A DNA stretch of 64,000 nt, taken from the NCBI RefSeq assembly GCF_004664715.2, contig NC_051074.1, positions 16,283,678 through 16,347,677 on the forward strand, written 5' to 3'. Shown here piece after piece: positions 62,257-64,000 of the stretch. The position numbers and the translations under genes are program-made. The stretch comes from Peromyscus leucopus. Taxonomy: Eukaryota; Chordata; Mammalia; Rodentia; Cricetidae. Positions within the stretch are counted from its first letter, which is position 1; each line of letters begins with the position of its first letter. Below the pieces are notes generated by a model, which saw nothing but the letters and a program-made list of their open reading frames with translations, did not search any database and was not told where the DNA came from.

Positions 62257-63354
62257 TTAATTCTTGTTAATTTTGGTTTTGTTAGAGGTGGTAGTAGTGT
62301 TTGTGTATTTCCCTTCTTTGGGGAATATTGGTGTGAAGTTGTCTACTGCCTGTGTTTTTGAGGGTGTAGTTAACACCCTTGGGTTGGAGTTTTCCTTCTT
62401 GTAATTTCTGTAGGGCTGGATTTGTAGATAGCTATTGTTTAAATCTGTTTTTGTCATGGAATATCTTGTTTGCTCCATCTATGATGATTGAAAGCTTTGT
62501 TGGGTACAGTAGTCTGGGCTAACATCTGTGGTCTATTAGTGTCTGAAGAATATCTATCCAGGACCTTCTGGCTTTCAGAGTCTTCATTGAGAAGTTGGGT
62601 GTAATTCTGATAGGCCTGCCTTTATATGTTACTTGGCCTTTTTCCTTTGCAGCTCTTAATATTTTTTTTTTATTCTGTATGGTTAGTGTTTTGATTATTA
62701 TATGGTGAGAGGGCTTTATTTTTTTTGGGGGGGGGTCCAGTCTATTGGGTGTTCTACAATCTTCTGGTACCTTCATAGGCATGTTCTTCTTTACGTTCAA
62801 AAAGGTTTCTTGTGTGTTTTTGTTGAATACATTTTCTGTGCCTTTGAGCTGATATTCTTCTCCTTCTTCTATCCTTATTATTCCTGGTTAGATCTTTTTA
62901 TGGTGTTCCAGATTTCCTGTTTTGTGTTAAGAATTTATTGGATTTAACAGTTTCATTGATAAATCTTCAGTGCCTGAGATTCTTTCTTCCATTTCTTGTA
63001 TTCTATTGGCTATGGCTGCACCTGTAGTCCCTGATGGTTTACAAAGATTTTCCATTTCCAGAATTACCTCAGTTTGTGTTTTCTTTATTGCCTCTATTTT
63101 AATTTTCAAGTCTTGAACTGTTTCCTTCACCTGTTTGTCTGTTTTTTTCTTGGCTTTCTTTATAAGGAATTTATTGATTTCTTACAATTTCTGTTTGTCT
63201 TTTCCTTCACTTCATTAAAGAGGATTTTCCATTTCCTCCTTAAGGGCCTCTATCATCTTCATAACGTTATTTTTAAGGTCATTTTCTTCTGCTTCATCTA
63301 AATTGGTTGTTCAGGTCTTGATCTTGTAGGAACACTAGTTTCCAGTGGTGCCAT
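62257..63354 (-). pseudogene. L1 ORF1 (RNA-binding protein), disrupted
   Basis: ORF1 makes the trimeric RNA chaperone that packages L1 RNA. The putative start is the minus-strand ATG at 63354 ('MAPLETSV'), followed by a stop after 18 codons. A coiled-coil stretch (62927-63130, 'IQEMEERISG') and a C-terminal nucleic-acid-binding part (62519-62800, 'VTYKGRPIRITPNF') lie in separate open segments, with a third at 62257-62478. A run of nine C (minus strand, 62727-62735) lies in the middle part. The order and spacing match ORF1, but the frame is broken several times. Confidence 0.8.
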
Positions 63355-63394
63355 TTTGCTCTTTATGTTGTTAAAAATATCCTTGCACTGTTAT

Positions 63395-63884
63395 CTACCC
63401 ATTTCTTCCTACAATTGGTGCAGGTGGGCCTGTGACTCTGGTGATTGTTGATGTGGCAGAAGACATTTGGGGATGAGGGGAGGCTGCTGCTGGTTCTCTG
63501 GGGCTTCTGTGGGTGGGGGAAAGGCAGGGGATATGTCTTTGGGGGTAGGGCCTAATGAGCATTGCTGTCCAGTTGGAACCAGACACTCACCTCCTCCTGT
63601 AGGTGCAAGCAGTTCCTGTGGTAGCTGATGCTACAGGGGATGTTTGAGGGTGGAAGGAGTCTGCTTCTGGGTCTCTGGGGCTCATCCTCCAGGTGCAGGC
63701 AGGGCCCTGGCAGTCCCTGATGTAGTGGGGGATGGTTGGGGTAGGGGGAGGCTGCTTATGGGTCTCTGTGGCGTCAATAGGTGGGGGCAGTGCATGGTAT
63801 GCTCCCTTGGTGGCTAGGACATAGAGAGAAGGGCTGTCCAGCAGGGAGCCCAGGTAATCACTTCCTTCTCCAGGTGCAGGTGTT
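63395..63884 (-). promoter_or_regulatory. L1 5' region with irregular internal repeats
   Basis: It is GC-richer than the rest. The phrase 'ctccaggtgcaggcag' or a variant recurs at about 63412, 63594, 63687 and 63866. 'gctgcttctgggtctctggg' or a variant recurs at about 63483, 63660 and 63751. This suggests tandem promoter-type units of the kind known in rodent L1 5' UTRs, though the spacing is uneven. Open frames on the minus strand here are not ORF1. Confidence 0.55.
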
Positions 63885-64000
63885 TTTAAAATAATATTTA
63901 TCACTAAAGCTTCCAGTTCACTCTTTCATATCTCTTTATTTCTTGTGATAGTCTTTGTTATAAGCTTTTTAGAAACCATATTAGTGCTGTTCATATGAAG
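63885..64000. other. Flank of the L1, nothing recognised
   Basis: AT-rich sequence; the window ends before any new element is recognisable. Confidence 0.5.

Larger units (their letters stand above)
57820..62270 (-). pseudogene. L1 ORF2 (endonuclease/reverse transcriptase), disrupted
   Basis: ORF2 of L1 encodes the endonuclease and reverse transcriptase that copy L1 RNA into a nicked chromosome. Here the minus-strand span, less a B1 and an LTR with their TSDs, is about 3.8 kb, the normal ORF2 length. The endonuclease part (61439-61765) keeps D-H-H-G-L-K, though the preceding Ser is Leu. The RT active-site motif at about 59511-59525 reads L-A-N-D-M, so the first catalytic Asp is Asn. The C-terminal part (57800-57991) has '[14 protein letters not shown]'. 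Numerous stops and frame changes separate these pieces, so it is certainly inactive. Confidence 0.85.
56880..63884 (-). mobile_element. Nearly full-length L1, inactive
   Basis: On the minus strand it holds a repeat-bearing 5' region, ORF1, ORF2 and a 3' UTR ending in the T-rich run at 56880-56905. Total length is about 7 kb; removing the internal LTR and B1 leaves about 6.35 kb, close to a complete rodent L1. I found no TSD. Many stops and frameshifts rule out activity. Confidence 0.85.

Noticed and set aside
63587..63904. 105-codon proline-rich frame
   Set aside because: It lies in the L1 5' region upstream of ORF1 and reflects GC-rich repeats there.
1..64000. Bacterial or phage system, or a gene cluster
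   Set aside because: SINEs, L1, LTRs and microsatellites are found throughout and no long open frames exist, so the window is mammalian non-coding DNA.

Overview
The window is rodent nuclear DNA from an AT-rich, gene-poor region. I found no protein-coding exon, rRNA, tRNA gene, CRISPR array, operon or CpG island. B1 SINEs whose core reads 'gcgcctttcctggagctcacttggtagcccagg' in place of the murine form, together with mys-like long terminal repeats, point to a cricetid rodent. Peromyscus or a close relative is my best guess. That rests on remembered family consensuses and was not tested by a search.

Layout. 1-4.2 kb: tail of a LINE-1 (L1), B2, B1, an ERV1-like solo LTR, then an LTR plus about 1.7 kb of internal sequence from a mys-like retroelement on the minus strand, a B1 and an L1 tail. 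4.2-15 kb: mostly unique AT-rich DNA with one long old rodent repeat split by a MaLR LTR, microsatellites, B1 and B2 copies and a GC-rich L1-like tail. 15.4-18.5 kb: a 5'-truncated L1 on the minus strand. 18.5-37.7 kb: sparse B1, ID, MLT1, solo LTRs and microsatellites in unique DNA. 37.7-43.5 kb: an LTR cluster including a two-LTR, non-coding provirus with a nested solo LTR. 44-50 kb: an inverted L1-tail insertion, B4, B3, a URR1-type hAT element, a solo LTR and another L1 tail. 50.6-55.1 kb: B1, GT and GATA repeats and a very old L1. 55.1-56.5 kb: unrecognised, probably unique sequence. 56.9-63.9 kb: a nearly full-length but dead L1 on the minus strand, carrying a solo LTR and a B1 inside ORF2.

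The sequence-level support is strongest where target-site duplications (TSDs) can be read. Six-base TSDs flank the LTRs at 31019-31364 (CTTACT), 48948-49399 (AAACCA), 41032-41336 (GAATTA) and 60677-61143 (AGGGTT). Several B1 copies have 10-17 base TSDs, and the hAT element has an 8-base one.

No undescribed biological system is evident. The points most worth a second look are the non-autonomous two-LTR provirus and its relative with different LTRs, the internal purine tract conserved between them, the inverted pair of L1 3' ends inside one TSD, and the LTRs that carry SINE pieces. There is no gene network here; the content is a layered record of transposition.
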